Assembly: GCF_001544355.1 (NCBI RefSeq)
Contig: NZ_BCQI01000011.1
Location: 28,461 to 92,460, forward strand
Direction of reading: 5' to 3'
Source: Alicyclobacillus acidiphilus NBRC 100859
GTDB taxonomy: Bacteria > Bacillota > Bacilli > Alicyclobacillales > Alicyclobacillaceae
DNA: 64,000 nucleotides
The notes under the pieces are model-generated. The model was given only the letters and a program-made list of their open reading frames with translations. It was not told the origin of the DNA and made no database searches. Shown here piece after piece: positions 17,551-26,233 of the stretch (position 1 is the first letter of the stretch; each line of letters starts with the position of its first letter). A program made the translations under genes and the position numbers.

Positions 17551-18126
17551 ATGCAGAAAGACATTCGGCGTGGCGCTACCATCTTTACGGTCGCCGGTGT
17601 AATCCTTCTCGGATTTATTTACTTGGTTGTGCAATACAGTCGGTTCAACACCCCGGTTGGGATAGGGGACACGGCGCCCAACATTCAAGAAAGGACGGTT
17701 TCAGGTCAATCCTTTTCTCTTGAGGCGTTACGTGGGAAACCAGTTCTGCTCAATTTTTTCACAACATGGTGTCAACCCTGTATTGAAGAGACTCCGGACT
17801 TAATTTCGTTTGCGAAGCAGTATGGCAATGACATTCACGTCGTGATGATCGACCGGGGAGATGGGCCAGTTATGGTCCAACAGTATGTATCCAAATACCA
17901 CATACCGAGTAACATCACGGTCGTGCTAAGTCCGGATGACAAATGGTCCTCCCGCTACGGAGTAACAGGACAGCCGGAAACGTTCTTTATCACAGCGGAC
18001 GGAGCTGTGATGAGCCACTTGATCGGACCGCTGGCAGAATCGCAGATGCTTTCCTATGCCAAGGCGGCGGGTTGCAGATGTCATCCTACGCAGAGACAGC
18101 GGGGCTTCGTAGAGGAGGGTGGATGA
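17551..18126 (+). CDS. Membrane-anchored TlpA/ResA thioredoxin-like protein (first)
   Basis: A 191-residue extracytoplasmic thiol-disulfide oxidoreductase. An N-terminal anchor (about 9-30) is followed by a redoxin domain with FTTWCQPCIEETP and the cis-Pro region of GQPETFF. It has a second Cys-x-Cys near the C-terminus (GCRCHP), unusual for the family. It is followed with an eight-base overlap by the ccdA-like gene, the normal redox partner. It likely keeps copper or cytochrome thiols reduced. Confidence 0.9.
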   Translation: MQKDIRRGATIFTVAGVILLGFIYLVVQYSRFNTPVGIGDTAPNIQERTVSGQSFSLEALRGKPVLLNFFTTWCQPCIEETPDLISFAKQYGNDIHVVMIDRGDGPVMVQQYVSKYHIPSNITVVLSPDDKWSSRYGVTGQPETFFITADGAVMSHLIGPLAESQMLSYAKAAGCRCHPTQRQRGFVEEGG

Positions 18127-18845
18127 AGAGTTGACGTTAGGTACGCATCCAACGCTTTGGTTAGCCTTCCTTGCAGGGGTACTTTCCTTTTTGTCCCCTT
18201 GCTGTCTGCCACTGTACCCGAGCTACATCTCGTACATCTCAGGCGTTACGTTCAATCAATCCGGTGAGCAAACGATCAATCATCGCTTGCGGGCACTGAC
18301 ACACGGTGTTTTTCATCATCGGATTTTCAATCATTTTCCTGGCCTTAGGATTATCGGCCACCCTGATTGGTCAGCTATTTGTTGGTTATCGAAATGTCAT
18401 CCGAATCGTCGGTGGCATTATCGTGATCGTGATGGGGCTGGCGCTCAGCGGCCTTTTGAGACCTAAGTGGCTTATGGTGGAGAAAAAGTGGGAATTCCGA
18501 GGGGAGGGGACCAGTTACCTCGGCTCGGTACTGGTTGGCATTAGTTTTGCGGCGGGTTGGTCTCCGTGTATTGGGCCGATTCTTTCCGCTGTATTGGTGA
18601 TGAGCGCAACGGAGAGTGCCATGGGTATCTCACTCATTACCGCATACATCGTGGGATTCGCCATTCCGTTCTTCATTCTGGGATTGACGCTAGGGTCTGT
18701 ACGGAAGTTGGCAAAGTACGGCGCCATACTTTCGAAAATTGGCGGCTACATCATGGTTCTGCTTGGGGTACTGCTTCTCACGAACAGTATGTCTCGGATC
18801 ACGGTGTGGCTTATCAAGCTGTACGGGGGATTTACCGGATTCTAA
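18119..18845 (+). pseudogene. ccdA: CcdA thiol-reductant transporter, single frameshift
   Basis: CcdA family with FLSPCCLPLYPSY in the first half and FAAGWSPCIGPIL in the second, six predicted helices. A GTG at 18119 overlaps the upstream tlpA end; a TTG at 18131 is the alternative. The frame breaks at the T-run near 18309-18313: one more T would restore the continuous sequence LTHGVFFIIGFSIIF and give a ~242-residue protein. All other features are intact, so a recent mutation or a homopolymer error is equally likely. It sits between two TlpA genes in what looks like one operon. Confidence 0.8.
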
Positions 18846-18863
18846 TCCTTGGGAGGTATGAGG

Positions 18864-19409
18864 ATGAAAAAACCACTCAAGTGGACGTTGCTCTCCGTTG
18901 TGATTGGGGCCTTGATCGTCGGTGTCGGAATGGTTGGCTTCAAGAAGCAGAGCCCAGAGGCTGCTGCAAATGTTCCCGTTGCCCCACAACAAGGGTATCG
19001 CATGCCGCCTTTTACTTTGACGGAGTACCCGGATAATAAAACAATCGACACAAAGGACCTCATCGGCAAGCCTATTTTCATCAATATTTGGGCTTCGTGG
19101 TGTCCGCCTTGCCAGGAGGAAACACCGGACATTGTGAAGGCATACAAACAATACGGTAGCAAGGTTGTGTTCCTCAGCGTGAATGCCACTTCCCAGGACA
19201 ATATGCCGGATGTGGAACAGTTCATAAAACACTATGGTATAACCTGGCCCGTGGCTCTCGATAAAAACGGCGAGGTATTGCAGGAGTACAACATTGTAGG
19301 GTTCCCCACCTCATTCTTTGTCAACCGGCAAGGTATTATTACCGATGTCAATGTTGGTCTCATCACAGCCCAAAACCTGAATGACCAACTTCAGAGGATA
19401 ACAGAGTAA
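18864..19409 (+). CDS. Membrane-anchored TlpA/ResA thioredoxin-like protein (second)
   Basis: About 181 residues from the ATG at 18864, seven bases after GGGAGG. It has a signal anchor (WTLLSVVIGALIVGVGMVGF) and a redoxin domain with WASWCPPCQEETP, then cis-Pro in GFPTSFFV. It is the classic ResA/TlpA layout, acting outside the membrane with electrons from CcdA. It follows ccdA by 18 bases and its stop shares a base with the next ATG, so the four genes tlpA-ccdA-tlpA-membrane protein read as one operon. Confidence 0.92.
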   Translation: MKKPLKWTLLSVVIGALIVGVGMVGFKKQSPEAAANVPVAPQQGYRMPPFTLTEYPDNKTIDTKDLIGKPIFINIWASWCPPCQEETPDIVKAYKQYGSKVVFLSVNATSQDNMPDVEQFIKHYGITWPVALDKNGEVLQEYNIVGFPTSFFVNRQGIITDVNVGLITAQNLNDQLQRITE

Positions 19410-20194
19410 TGTTGTATTCATTGCTTCAGAGAATCCCGTCCGTTTGGATTGCCCTCGTCGTCGGTGGGCTTGGTGCTTGGGTGTACTTGAGAACCGTAGG
19501 GAACAATGATCCCGTTACGGACGCCATCAAAGACCGGGTGTCCGGTGTTGTGCTGGTGTACATTTTTTTCAGCAAATTTGTCGCCGGGTTGATCTTTCAT
19601 CCAAGCCCCAATTTGAGGGACGACATTTTTTCAATGCTCGGAGGGTCTGGGACGAATGGATGGCTCGTTGGGATCTTAGCCGCCATGCTGTACCTGCTGT
19701 ATGGACTCCATACAGCGAGGGTGTTGGGACGAAGAGCGTTTGCCGTAGCAGCAGAGGGTACCATGATTGGCAGTATCTTTTTCTTTGCCTATCTTGCTGT
19801 CGTGAACATAAATCCGTTCCGCTTGGAATTCAGTCTTCGATCCATTGGGGCAATTTTATTGTTGCTGTGGGCGGTGCGAAAACGTGCTCAGTTGGTAGCT
19901 CATCCTCAGCGTTTATGGGCCGCCTTTGAGGCCTTGCTGTTCGTAACCTCTGTTCTTGCTTTACGTACCACGGTGCTTTTCGTCTTCAGTCCAGCGCAAT
20001 GGCTATTCATCGGAGTCATTGCGGGATCCCTCGTCATCGAGGGCATTGCGGATCTAAAGGGATTGCCCGATTCACCGCAAACGCATCTTACGGAGAAGGG
20101 CCAAATACAGCATGATTTCAATGAGGACCAGAATGCATTGAATGGCCCAAATAACACTGTGATCGACCATACCAACGAGCATGACGCTCATTGA
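19409..20194 (+). CDS. Polytopic membrane protein of the tlpA operon, unknown family
   Basis: A 261-residue protein with about six hydrophobic segments and a hydrophilic, acidic/His-containing tail (DHTNEHDAH). Its ATG overlaps the stop of the preceding TlpA gene, so it is translationally coupled. The layout loosely recalls Lgt-like or DsbD-like membrane proteins, but no signature motif is seen. The last 123 bases overlap the 3' end of an opposing gene, which is unusual. The context suggests a partner in extracytoplasmic thiol or copper handling; function unassigned. Confidence 0.7.
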   Translation: MLYSLLQRIPSVWIALVVGGLGAWVYLRTVGNNDPVTDAIKDRVSGVVLVYIFFSKFVAGLIFHPSPNLRDDIFSMLGGSGTNGWLVGILAAMLYLLYGLHTARVLGRRAFAVAAEGTMIGSIFFFAYLAVVNINPFRLEFSLRSIGAILLLLWAVRKRAQLVAHPQRLWAAFEALLFVTSVLALRTTVLFVFSPAQWLFIGVIAGSLVIEGIADLKGLPDSPQTHLTEKGQIQHDFNEDQNALNGPNNTVIDHTNEHDAH

Positions 20195-20656
20195 GACGCT
20201 CATGAGGTTTGCTATGCAGGCCTCAACCATATCCAGCACATTAAAGGGTTTCATCATGAACACGATAGGCAGGCAGACCGTGACCACAGGGATAACGACG
20301 GCTAAACTCTTGCTACCGGTTGTCAATTCGATAAGCATGGCGAAGATGAAAGCCAGGGACATACTGTTGAGCATACACACTCGCATCCGGATGAGATTAC
20401 TCACGTAATGCATCTTGACTACGGTTTGATAGCATACGTAAAAGCCGATGATTGAACCGACAAAGCTCGTGATGAGCAACAATGCCAGCACTCCAGACAC
20501 TTGAATATGTGTACCTTTTAGAGATATATGCAGTGTCAGCGACACGCTTGACCGAGGAAGCTGCGAAGATGAGGAGTTGTGTTGATGAATAAGTTCGTCA
20601 ACTTCATGCTGTTTGTGTAGGTGTTGAACCGCCGTACCCGGCGTATGGCCACCCAC
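20072..20656 (-). CDS. Predicted polytopic membrane protein with His-rich N-terminus
   Basis: About 194 residues from a GTG at 20656 with only a weak ribosome site (GAGAGATGAC). The N-terminal tail holds HxxH-type clusters (VQHLHKQHEVDELIHQH), followed by four or five hydrophobic segments, so a metal-linked membrane role is possible. No family is recognised. It converges on and overlaps the upstream operon's last gene by 123 bases. Its own upstream side is a long inverted repeat. It may be real or a fragment; confidence is moderate because the hydrophobic pattern is too regular for a chance antisense frame. Confidence 0.5.
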   Translation of the reverse strand: MGGHTPGTAVQHLHKQHEVDELIHQHNSSSSQLPRSSVSLTLHISLKGTHIQVSGVLALLLITSFVGSIIGFYVCYQTVVKMHYVSNLIRMRVCMLNSMSLAFIFAMLIELTTGSKSLAVVIPVVTVCLPIVFMMKPFNVLDMVEACIANLMSVSMSVMLVGMVDHSVIWAIQCILVLIEIMLYLALLRKMRLR

Positions 20657-20740
20657 CGACTTCAGTCATCTCTCCCATGGAATGAGACGCTGTACAGCGA
20701 ACTATCACATGAAAGATCATGAAGTCGGAGTTGGTGGGTG
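20650..20740. repeat. Inverted repeat at the end of the copper oxidase gene
   Basis: CCGACTTCA (20656-20664) and its complement TGAAGTCGG (20720-20728) are extended by CACCCA (20650-20655) and TGGGTG (20735-20740). The ~55-base loop is long for a terminator. It lies just past the stop of the oxidase gene at 20747. It could be an IS footprint or a transcription barrier. Confidence 0.45.
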
Positions 20741-20746
20741 ATTTTA

Positions 20747-22393
20747 TCATTCGGACAAGGCCTTTATGTTATACGGATCCGAAACACCTGCATATTGCAG
20801 AACAACATCCATGCCCGCCGATGCGTGATGCAAGTCATGGCAATGGAACATCCACAGGCCTGGATTATCCGCCTTAAAGGCGATGTCGTAGGTTTCCCCA
20901 GGCAGAACTTCCAGTGTGTCGAGATACACAGTGCTGCCTGTCAAGGCCTTGCCATCACGGGTAAGAACTTGAAAGTCGTGTCCATGGAGGTGCATTGGGT
21001 GAATGTACCCGCTCTTGTTTTCAATGTGGACCTTCACGGTATCCCCCGTCTTGACGACGAACGGTGGTACGTCCGGAAATGCCTTGCCATTGATTGTGTA
21101 GACCATGCCGCTGTTGTTCATGGCGACGCCAAGGTCCATGTTGAATGTCTTGTCAAACTTCTGGTCTAATGTGAACGCCTGAACCCCTTTGGGCGATCCG
21201 TTGCCGTAGTGGGTGAAGTCAAACCACGGTTCAGCTTGGACGTTGGGCATATCAGACATGGAACTCACGCCGGAGGCCGTGATATCGCCGATGGTTGCCC
21301 GAAGCTGCATGCGCTCCGTCATGTTGGGGTCCCCACTAACCAAATGGACCATCCCGCTCTTTGGCATCGTGAACTCCACGTCGTATCGCTGGGCTGCCCC
21401 AATCGGCAGAAGTTCGTTCTCAATCAGCGTGGGATTTGCAATGTCGTGTCCATCCATAGCGACCACCTTGAACGGGGTGCCAACCAGCGTCATAAGGTGT
21501 GTCATGTTGCCTGCATTCACGAGTCGCAGGCGTACAGTCTGTCCCGGCTTAGCTTCGAGCATGGTTTGCCCGCTGGCGGTCTGGTTGATGGTATACGCAT
21601 CGTACATGTTCGCCATTTCAGCGACGGCGCTCTTATCCATGTCTGTCACTTGGAAGCCATTTGTACGCAGCTTCGGCGAACCCATATTCATGTTACCCAT
21701 GTCACCCATGTTTCCCATACTCATCCCGCTCATGGAATTCATGTTCCCCATGGACTCATTATCAGACGATGACGGGGACGTGGACCATTCATGTAAGAGC
21801 AGCGTGTAGTCTCTGTCCGGTACAGGGGTCGCCTGGTTTTTCGGCAGGACCACGATACCGCCAAACAGCCCAAGGCCTATCTCTTGAACACTGTTGATGT
21901 GGGAGTGATACCAGTACGTCCCCGCTTGACTTGCGACGAATCGGTAAACATAGCTGCCGCCAGGTGCGATGGGGTCTTGGGTCAATCCGGGTACACCGTC
22001 TTGGGAGCCGGGAACGGAAATCCCGTGCCAATGGATTGTGATGGGGACACTGAGCTCGTTGTGGACCGTGACCTCGACGAGATCGCCCTGGTGGACCGTC
22101 AGGAGTGGACCTGGGGCCGTTCCGTTGAAGGTCATGGTCTTGACGGTTTTTCCGTTAAGGGTGATGGTCTTTTCCTGGGCAGTCAACGTGAAGGACTGTA
22201 CGGGCGCCCCGGATGGCGGGTTTGCGACGTAGGCGGATACAGGGATGAGCTTTTCATTCGCACTCGTCGCTTGGGCCAGCGGCGACATGGATGCATTCGA
22301 CACCTTGTGCGTCGACCAGGCATAATAGCCACTGCCGCCGGCGATGGCAAGCACGGCTGCTGCACTGTAAAGGACAACGTGTTGCTTTTTCAC
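20747..22393 (-). CDS. Multicopper oxidase with Met-rich insert
   Basis: About 548 residues from the GTG at 22393 (TTAGGAG upstream; the frame continues 18 codons further without a better start). An N-terminal signal (VVLYSAAAVLAIAGGSGYYAW) is followed by three cupredoxin domains with ITIHWHGISV, YWYHSHIN, HPMHLHGHDF and FHCHDLHH, all copper ligands present. A Met-rich stretch (about residues 225-250: SMGNMNSMSGMSMGNMGD and on) sits between domains, like the CueO Cu(I)-binding loop. This supports periphery Cu(I) oxidation. It is divergent from a two-component regulator whose promoter shares the 22394-22530 gap, so control by that pair is likely. Confidence 0.93.
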   Translation of the reverse strand: MKKQHVVLYSAAAVLAIAGGSGYYAWSTHKVSNASMSPLAQATSANEKLIPVSAYVANPPSGAPVQSFTLTAQEKTITLNGKTVKTMTFNGTAPGPLLTVHQGDLVEVTVHNELSVPITIHWHGISVPGSQDGVPGLTQDPIAPGGSYVYRFVASQAGTYWYHSHINSVQEIGLGLFGGIVVLPKNQATPVPDRDYTLLLHEWSTSPSSSDNESMGNMNSMSGMSMGNMGDMGNMNMGSPKLRTNGFQVTDMDKSAVAEMANMYDAYTINQTASGQTMLEAKPGQTVRLRLVNAGNMTHLMTLVGTPFKVVAMDGHDIANPTLIENELLPIGAAQRYDVEFTMPKSGMVHLVSGDPNMTERMQLRATIGDITASGVSSMSDMPNVQAEPWFDFTHYGNGSPKGVQAFTLDQKFDKTFNMDLGVAMNNSGMVYTINGKAFPDVPPFVVKTGDTVKVHIENKSGYIHPMHLHGHDFQVLTRDGKALTGSTVYLDTLEVLPGETYDIAFKADNPGLWMFHCHDLHHASAGMDVVLQYAGVSDPYNIKALSE

Positions 22394-22530
22394 GTTACAC
22401 ACTCCTAACTCTGAATGGTGTCCCGCAAACGGTTGTGAGTGAACCATTGCCAGTGTAACGATCGATTGTGAAGATGGTATGAAGACCGGGGAGCGTAAAG
22501 AAATCGTTACGTTTGCGGGGGATAACGAAG

Positions 22531-23232
22531 ATGAAGCGGCAACACACCATCATGGTTGCTGATGACGAAAAGAAGATTGCTGATGTGTTATCGCTGTATT
22601 TGGAGCAGGCCGGCTATGATGTCGTTTGTGTCTATACGGGCACGGAGGTTTTACAGCGCCTTGACGAGATAAATCCGTCACTCATCATTCTTGACCTCAT
22701 GCTGCCGGATCTGCCGGGGGAACAGGTATGCACCATGGTACGTGCTCGTTCGGCCGTACCCATTCTGATGCTGACGGCTAAGCATAGAGATGAGGATCGA
22801 TTGAAGGGGCTTCAAATTGGCGCCGACGACTATGTGACGAAGCCGTTTAATCCGAACGAGGTGGTGGCCCGAGTTCATGCCATTTTACGCCGTACACAAT
22901 TCGACCACCCACTGGCGGATCGGATGGAATATCGGGATGGCGATTTGGTCATCGATGCACTGCAGCAAGTGGTGTACAAAGGCGGGGTGAACGCTGATTT
23001 GACCGCTACGGAGTATAAACTGCTCACGACCTTGAGTCGCCATCCAAAGCGGATATTCAGCCGGGAAGAATTGATTGAACGGGTGTTCGGACTGGACTTT
23101 CGGGGGGATGTACGGACCATAGACGCCCATGTGAAAAATCTGCGGGCGAAAATTGAAGATGACCCCAAAAACCCGGTGTACATCCACACTGTCTATGGAA
23201 TGGGATATCGGTTTGGAGGGGACAACGATTGA
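22531..23232 (+). CDS. OmpR/PhoB-family response regulator
   Basis: About 233 residues from the ATG at 22531, nine bases after GGGGG. The receiver domain has acidic DDEKK, the phospho-Asp in LIILDLMLPD and the Lys in VTKPFNP. The C-terminal winged helix has HPKRIFSREELI and VRTIDAHVKNLRAKI. It is co-transcribed with the sensor kinase, whose TTG start overlaps its stop by four bases. Its position opposite a copper oxidase gene suggests copper-responsive activation. Confidence 0.94.
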   Translation: MKRQHTIMVADDEKKIADVLSLYLEQAGYDVVCVYTGTEVLQRLDEINPSLIILDLMLPDLPGEQVCTMVRARSAVPILMLTAKHRDEDRLKGLQIGADDYVTKPFNPNEVVARVHAILRRTQFDHPLADRMEYRDGDLVIDALQQVVYKGGVNADLTATEYKLLTTLSRHPKRIFSREELIERVFGLDFRGDVRTIDAHVKNLRAKIEDDPKNPVYIHTVYGMGYRFGGDND

Positions 23233-24311
23233 GTCTGCGAAAGAAGATCATTCTGGCATTCTTCATAACCGTGTCAGCGATGTTGGTAGCCTTGGCTTTC
23301 ATCCTTCAAGCTGAGGTTCACCGCCACTTTCTGTCGGTGGTCTGTCCGGAAATCAATTCGGTGTCGCCGTCGTTGACCCAACAAATTCAAGCCCATTTCG
23401 AGCAGGCACTCACACAGAGTTTACTGTGGACGGTTTTGGTATTCGTGGTGGCGACAGCAGGTGTGGCGGTATTGGTCTCCCGAGCCATCACTCAACGAAT
23501 CTCCGTGATGCAGACACAGGCAATGGAAATTGCGCACGGAAAGTGGGGGACGACCATCCCTGTCGAGGGCCATGATGAACTGTCTTCGCTTGCCAACACC
23601 CTGAATTACCTCTCGCAGGAGTTGGACAAGCAAGAGCAGCTCCGGAAGGATCTCATGCAAGACATTGCGCACGAACTGCGCACGCCGCTGACCACCCTGC
23701 GTTCGCATATCCAAGCGTTTTACGACGGACTGTGGGAGCCGAACCGGGAACGGCTCCAGAGTTGCTTGGAGGAGATCGAGCGGTTTCAAGCTCTCGTGTC
23801 ATCTGCAGAGACGCTTTATGAGGCGGATACCGCACCTGCGACACCGACCTCGGATGTTCCGCAGACGGAGTTGTCCGAGATTGCCAAGTCTACGGTACAG
23901 CTTTTCGAGCCAAGGTGTACAGAAGCGGGTATCACATTGGAATTGCGTTGGTCCGGGGCTCCTGTATGGGCCTCGGTTGAAGAGCAGCATGTATCACAAA
24001 TTTTACGGAACCTGCTCGACAATGCCGTGAAATATACGGCCCATGGGGGAAACATCATAGTCACGGTTGGCATCCAGGAAGGTAAACCCTATTTATCGGT
24101 TGAAGACACCGGCATCGGGATACCAGAAACGGAAATCGACAATATTTTTGAGCGCTTCTATCGGGTAGACAAATCTCGGGATCGAAGGACGGGCGGCAGC
24201 GGTCTCGGGCTTGCTATTGTAAAACGGCTTACTCAACTGTCCCAAGGCTCGATCCATGTCGAAAGTCGCGTTGGAGAAGGATCGACGTTCACTGTGACCT
24301 GGCCAAAATGA
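23229..24311 (+). CDS. HAMP sensor histidine kinase, probable copper sensor
   Basis: A 360-residue kinase from a TTG overlapping the regulator stop. It has TM1 (about 7-27), a short extracytoplasmic loop with His and Cys residues (HRHFLSVVCPE), TM2 (about 66-87), HAMP, the phospho-acceptor DIAHELRTPL, then N (NLLDNAVKY) and G boxes (DTGIGIP, GGSGLGLAIV). The short sensor loop suggests a small ligand such as a metal ion. Copper is an inference from the neighbouring oxidases. Confidence 0.93.
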   Translation: MSLRKKIILAFFITVSAMLVALAFILQAEVHRHFLSVVCPEINSVSPSLTQQIQAHFEQALTQSLLWTVLVFVVATAGVAVLVSRAITQRISVMQTQAMEIAHGKWGTTIPVEGHDELSSLANTLNYLSQELDKQEQLRKDLMQDIAHELRTPLTTLRSHIQAFYDGLWEPNRERLQSCLEEIERFQALVSSAETLYEADTAPATPTSDVPQTELSEIAKSTVQLFEPRCTEAGITLELRWSGAPVWASVEEQHVSQILRNLLDNAVKYTAHGGNIIVTVGIQEGKPYLSVEDTGIGIPETEIDNIFERFYRVDKSRDRRTGGSGLGLAIVKRLTQLSQGSIHVESRVGEGSTFTVTWPK

Positions 24312-24352
24312 ACGCCACGTTGGTGGCAAGCCAACATGACTATCCTCCAGCG

Positions 24353-24970
24353 CTATGGGGATCTGTTGGGGGCGGCCACAATGAGGCGAAACACATCGAC
24401 GAAGCCAATGAAGCGCATATCCTGAATCGAAAATCCCGCCATCCGGAGGTTGTCCATTGTTCTGCGGTTGACATTCGCCCCTGTTATCCGGACGATGAGG
24501 GGATTGAGCAGATGAAGGGCGATAGCAATGGGGAAGTGGTCGCTCAGCATGTGTTCAATCATGAGAAGGCGTCCCTCAGGCTTCAGAACCCGACGGATTT
24601 CCAGAAGCCCGGCAACGGGATCGGGGACAGAGCAGAACACGCAGGTTGACACTACGAAATCAAATGTGTTGTCGTCGAACTGTAGGTGTTGCACATCCAT
24701 TTGCACTAGCCGTACCTTCGCACGGCATTCTTTGGCACGCTTTTGTGCGTACGACAACATGCGGGGACTGAAGTCAATGGCGGTGACGTTCACATTCTCA
24801 GGGTAGAATTTGAGGTTGGCGCCAGTTCCAACTCCCACTTCAAGGACTTCACCGTGCACACGGCCGATCAATTCCGCCCGGTACTTGTCATCCACCATTC
24901 GATCCATCTTGTCGAACAAGGGGGCAATTCGATCATATCGGCGTCTGATTTTCTCCGTAATGCTGGTCAA
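24353..24970 (-). CDS. Class I SAM-dependent methyltransferase (UbiE/PmtA type)
   Basis: 205 residues from a TTG at 24970 after a GGGCGGGTG-like ribosome site. Motif I is VLEVGVGTGANLKFY, then TAIDFSPRMLSYA, with post-III VLKPEGRLLMIEHM. The C-terminal GANVNRRTMDNLRMAGF segment is typical of phospholipid/quinone-type methyltransferases. The substrate is unknown. A degenerate piece of a related gene lies immediately upstream (25000-25115), so two tandem copies once existed or one was replaced. Confidence 0.82.
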   Translation of the reverse strand: MTSITEKIRRRYDRIAPLFDKMDRMVDDKYRAELIGRVHGEVLEVGVGTGANLKFYPENVNVTAIDFSPRMLSYAQKRAKECRAKVRLVQMDVQHLQFDDNTFDFVVSTCVFCSVPDPVAGLLEIRRVLKPEGRLLMIEHMLSDHFPIAIALHLLNPLIVRITGANVNRRTMDNLRMAGFSIQDMRFIGFVDVFRLIVAAPNRSP

Positions 24971-24999
24971 CTTTGGTCACCCGCCCTTAACCTTGACTT

Positions 25000-25115
25000 C
25001 AGCATTCGCCACCGTGCTCCTCTTGGAGCGTAACATAAAAATGACCCACTGTTTCCATTGTCTTGCGGTCGACGTTTGTCCCAATAGGCGACATAACGGG
25101 TCAAGGGAGGCACCA
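25000..25115 (-). pseudogene. Methyltransferase 3'-end remnant
   Basis: Read on the minus strand, GTNVDRKTMETVGHFYVTLQ matches the GANVNRRTMDNLRMAGFSIQ segment of the intact methyltransferase just downstream. Nothing upstream of that segment is recognisable, so it is a short relic of a tandem duplicate. Confidence 0.65.
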
Positions 25116-25135
25116 ACGGCCCCCCCTTGAGCCAT

Positions 25136-25405
25136 TCAGTTGCTGTGTGCCTGTCTGTAATGATCAGAATTATGATGAGATGCGGAGTCTGCTTGTATTT
25201 CCTTGGCGAGGCGGTCGTACTGCATCTGTAACTCCTCGAGCCGAACTCGTAAATCCGCCATCTCTTCCTCTTTGGAGTTGAATTTCCGTTTCGGTGCACC
25301 CTGCATGGAATTTCCGTCGTGTCCCCCGTGCATGCCTTTCATCATGAAAGCCATCATTAGGGGACATGCCAGTAACGCAACGACGGTTCCAATGGTTTGC
25401 AACAT
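25136..25405 (-). CDS. Small membrane protein with Met/His segment and coiled coil
   Basis: About 89 residues from the ATG at 25405, eight bases after GAGGAG. One helix (TIGTVVALLACPLMMAFMMKGMHGGHDG) has a CPLM-x-MMxGMHGG signature also seen in the 42-residue protein at 33320 (LLCPLMHLFMMRGMHG), so both belong to the same small family (DUF2933-like). A Lys/Glu-rich predicted coiled coil follows, then a His-rich tail (SHHNSDHYRQAH). A copper role is plausible from the Cys/Met/His pattern and neighbours, but is not shown. Confidence 0.7.
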   Translation of the reverse strand: MLQTIGTVVALLACPLMMAFMMKGMHGGHDGNSMQGAPKRKFNSKEEEMADLRVRLEELQMQYDRLAKEIQADSASHHNSDHYRQAHSN

Positions 25406-25544
25406 CGACATCTCTCCTCGTCACATGTCTTCACAACCTTCAATACCAGCAAATTGTGAAGAAAGTATGGAACCAGATAGTCTCAAAACACCATTTTCAG
25501 GCTCGTAACGTGTGCTACCTTGAAAAAGGGGAACTGAGGAACGT

Positions 25545-25778
25545 TCACTGCCGTTTCAGGTGCTCCTTCATTTCTTCAAAAGTTTCGGTATCGATCTCGC
25601 CTCGAGCATACCGCTCCCGCAATATTTGCTCAGCGTCCAACCTTGAGGAGTCGGATTTTTTCGTGATCCTGTCAAGAAGGAAAATTACCAAATAGATAAC
25701 AGCTACGAGGATGACAATCCATACCAGCATGGTCAGCCATCCTCCGAACATGCCAATTCCAGAAAGGCCATACATCAT
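25545..25778 (-). CDS. Small SHOCT-domain membrane protein
   Basis: 77 residues: a short Gly/Met lead, one membrane helix (LTMLVWIVILVAVIYLVIFLL) and a C-terminal SHOCT motif (ILRERYARGEIDTETFEEM). Third member of this class in the window (others at 11501 and 38200, plus the soluble one at 29292). It is part of a minus-strand run of small secreted or membrane proteins opposite a second two-component system. Function unknown. Confidence 0.75.
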   Translation of the reverse strand: MMYGLSGIGMFGGWLTMLVWIVILVAVIYLVIFLLDRITKKSDSSRLDAEQILRERYARGEIDTETFEEMKEHLKRQ

Positions 25779-25870
25779 GACTGCTCACTCCTGATTGAGA
25801 GAGGCTGATCTGTGGGTAATGATGAGAACGGGGTCGAGGAAATCCTCAACCCCGCCGAAACCAAATTTAC

Positions 25871-26092
25871 TCATTTCTGAGCCTGCCCGAATTGGCTCAT
25901 GAAGTTGCTACACGCTTGGATCATCGCTTGACCTTGGGGTGTGTTCAGTGCCTGTTGCATCATCTGTTGAGCCTGTGCAGGCGGGGTGTTCGTCGGTGTT
26001 GTAGTGGAGGCGAAGACATTCGGTAATGTGACACCTCCAATTACCATGCCGACTGCGAGCACGGGTAACGTCCAGAGAACTTTCTTCAACAT
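25871..26092 (-). CDS. Small secreted Gln-rich protein
   Basis: About 73 residues from the ATG at 26092. A cleavable signal (KKVLWTLPVLAVGMVIGGVTLPNVFAS) is followed by a Thr/Pro linker and a Gln/Met-rich helical part (PPAQAQQMMQQALNTPQGQA) with a single Cys. It is divergent from the second response regulator, with 141 bases between, so it may be one of its targets. No family is recognised. Confidence 0.6.
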   Translation of the reverse strand: MLKKVLWTLPVLAVGMVIGGVTLPNVFASTTTPTNTPPAQAQQMMQQALNTPQGQAMIQACSNFMSQFGQAQK

Positions 26093-26233
26093 GTGACACA
26101 CCAACCTTTCTGTAATGAGATTTCTTTCTTCGACTTTGTTATAGGTCGTAAGTGTGGAGAAAGTATGCAGATGATGTGACGAATTTGCTAACGAGATACG
26201 GAGCTGCACATTTCAAGACAAGGGGGTATCTAT

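Noticed and set aside
21209..21809. Plus-strand frames of 187-198 codons within the copper oxidase gene
   Set aside because: Antisense shadows of the Met/His-rich oxidase; their His-rich look comes from the complementary Met codons.
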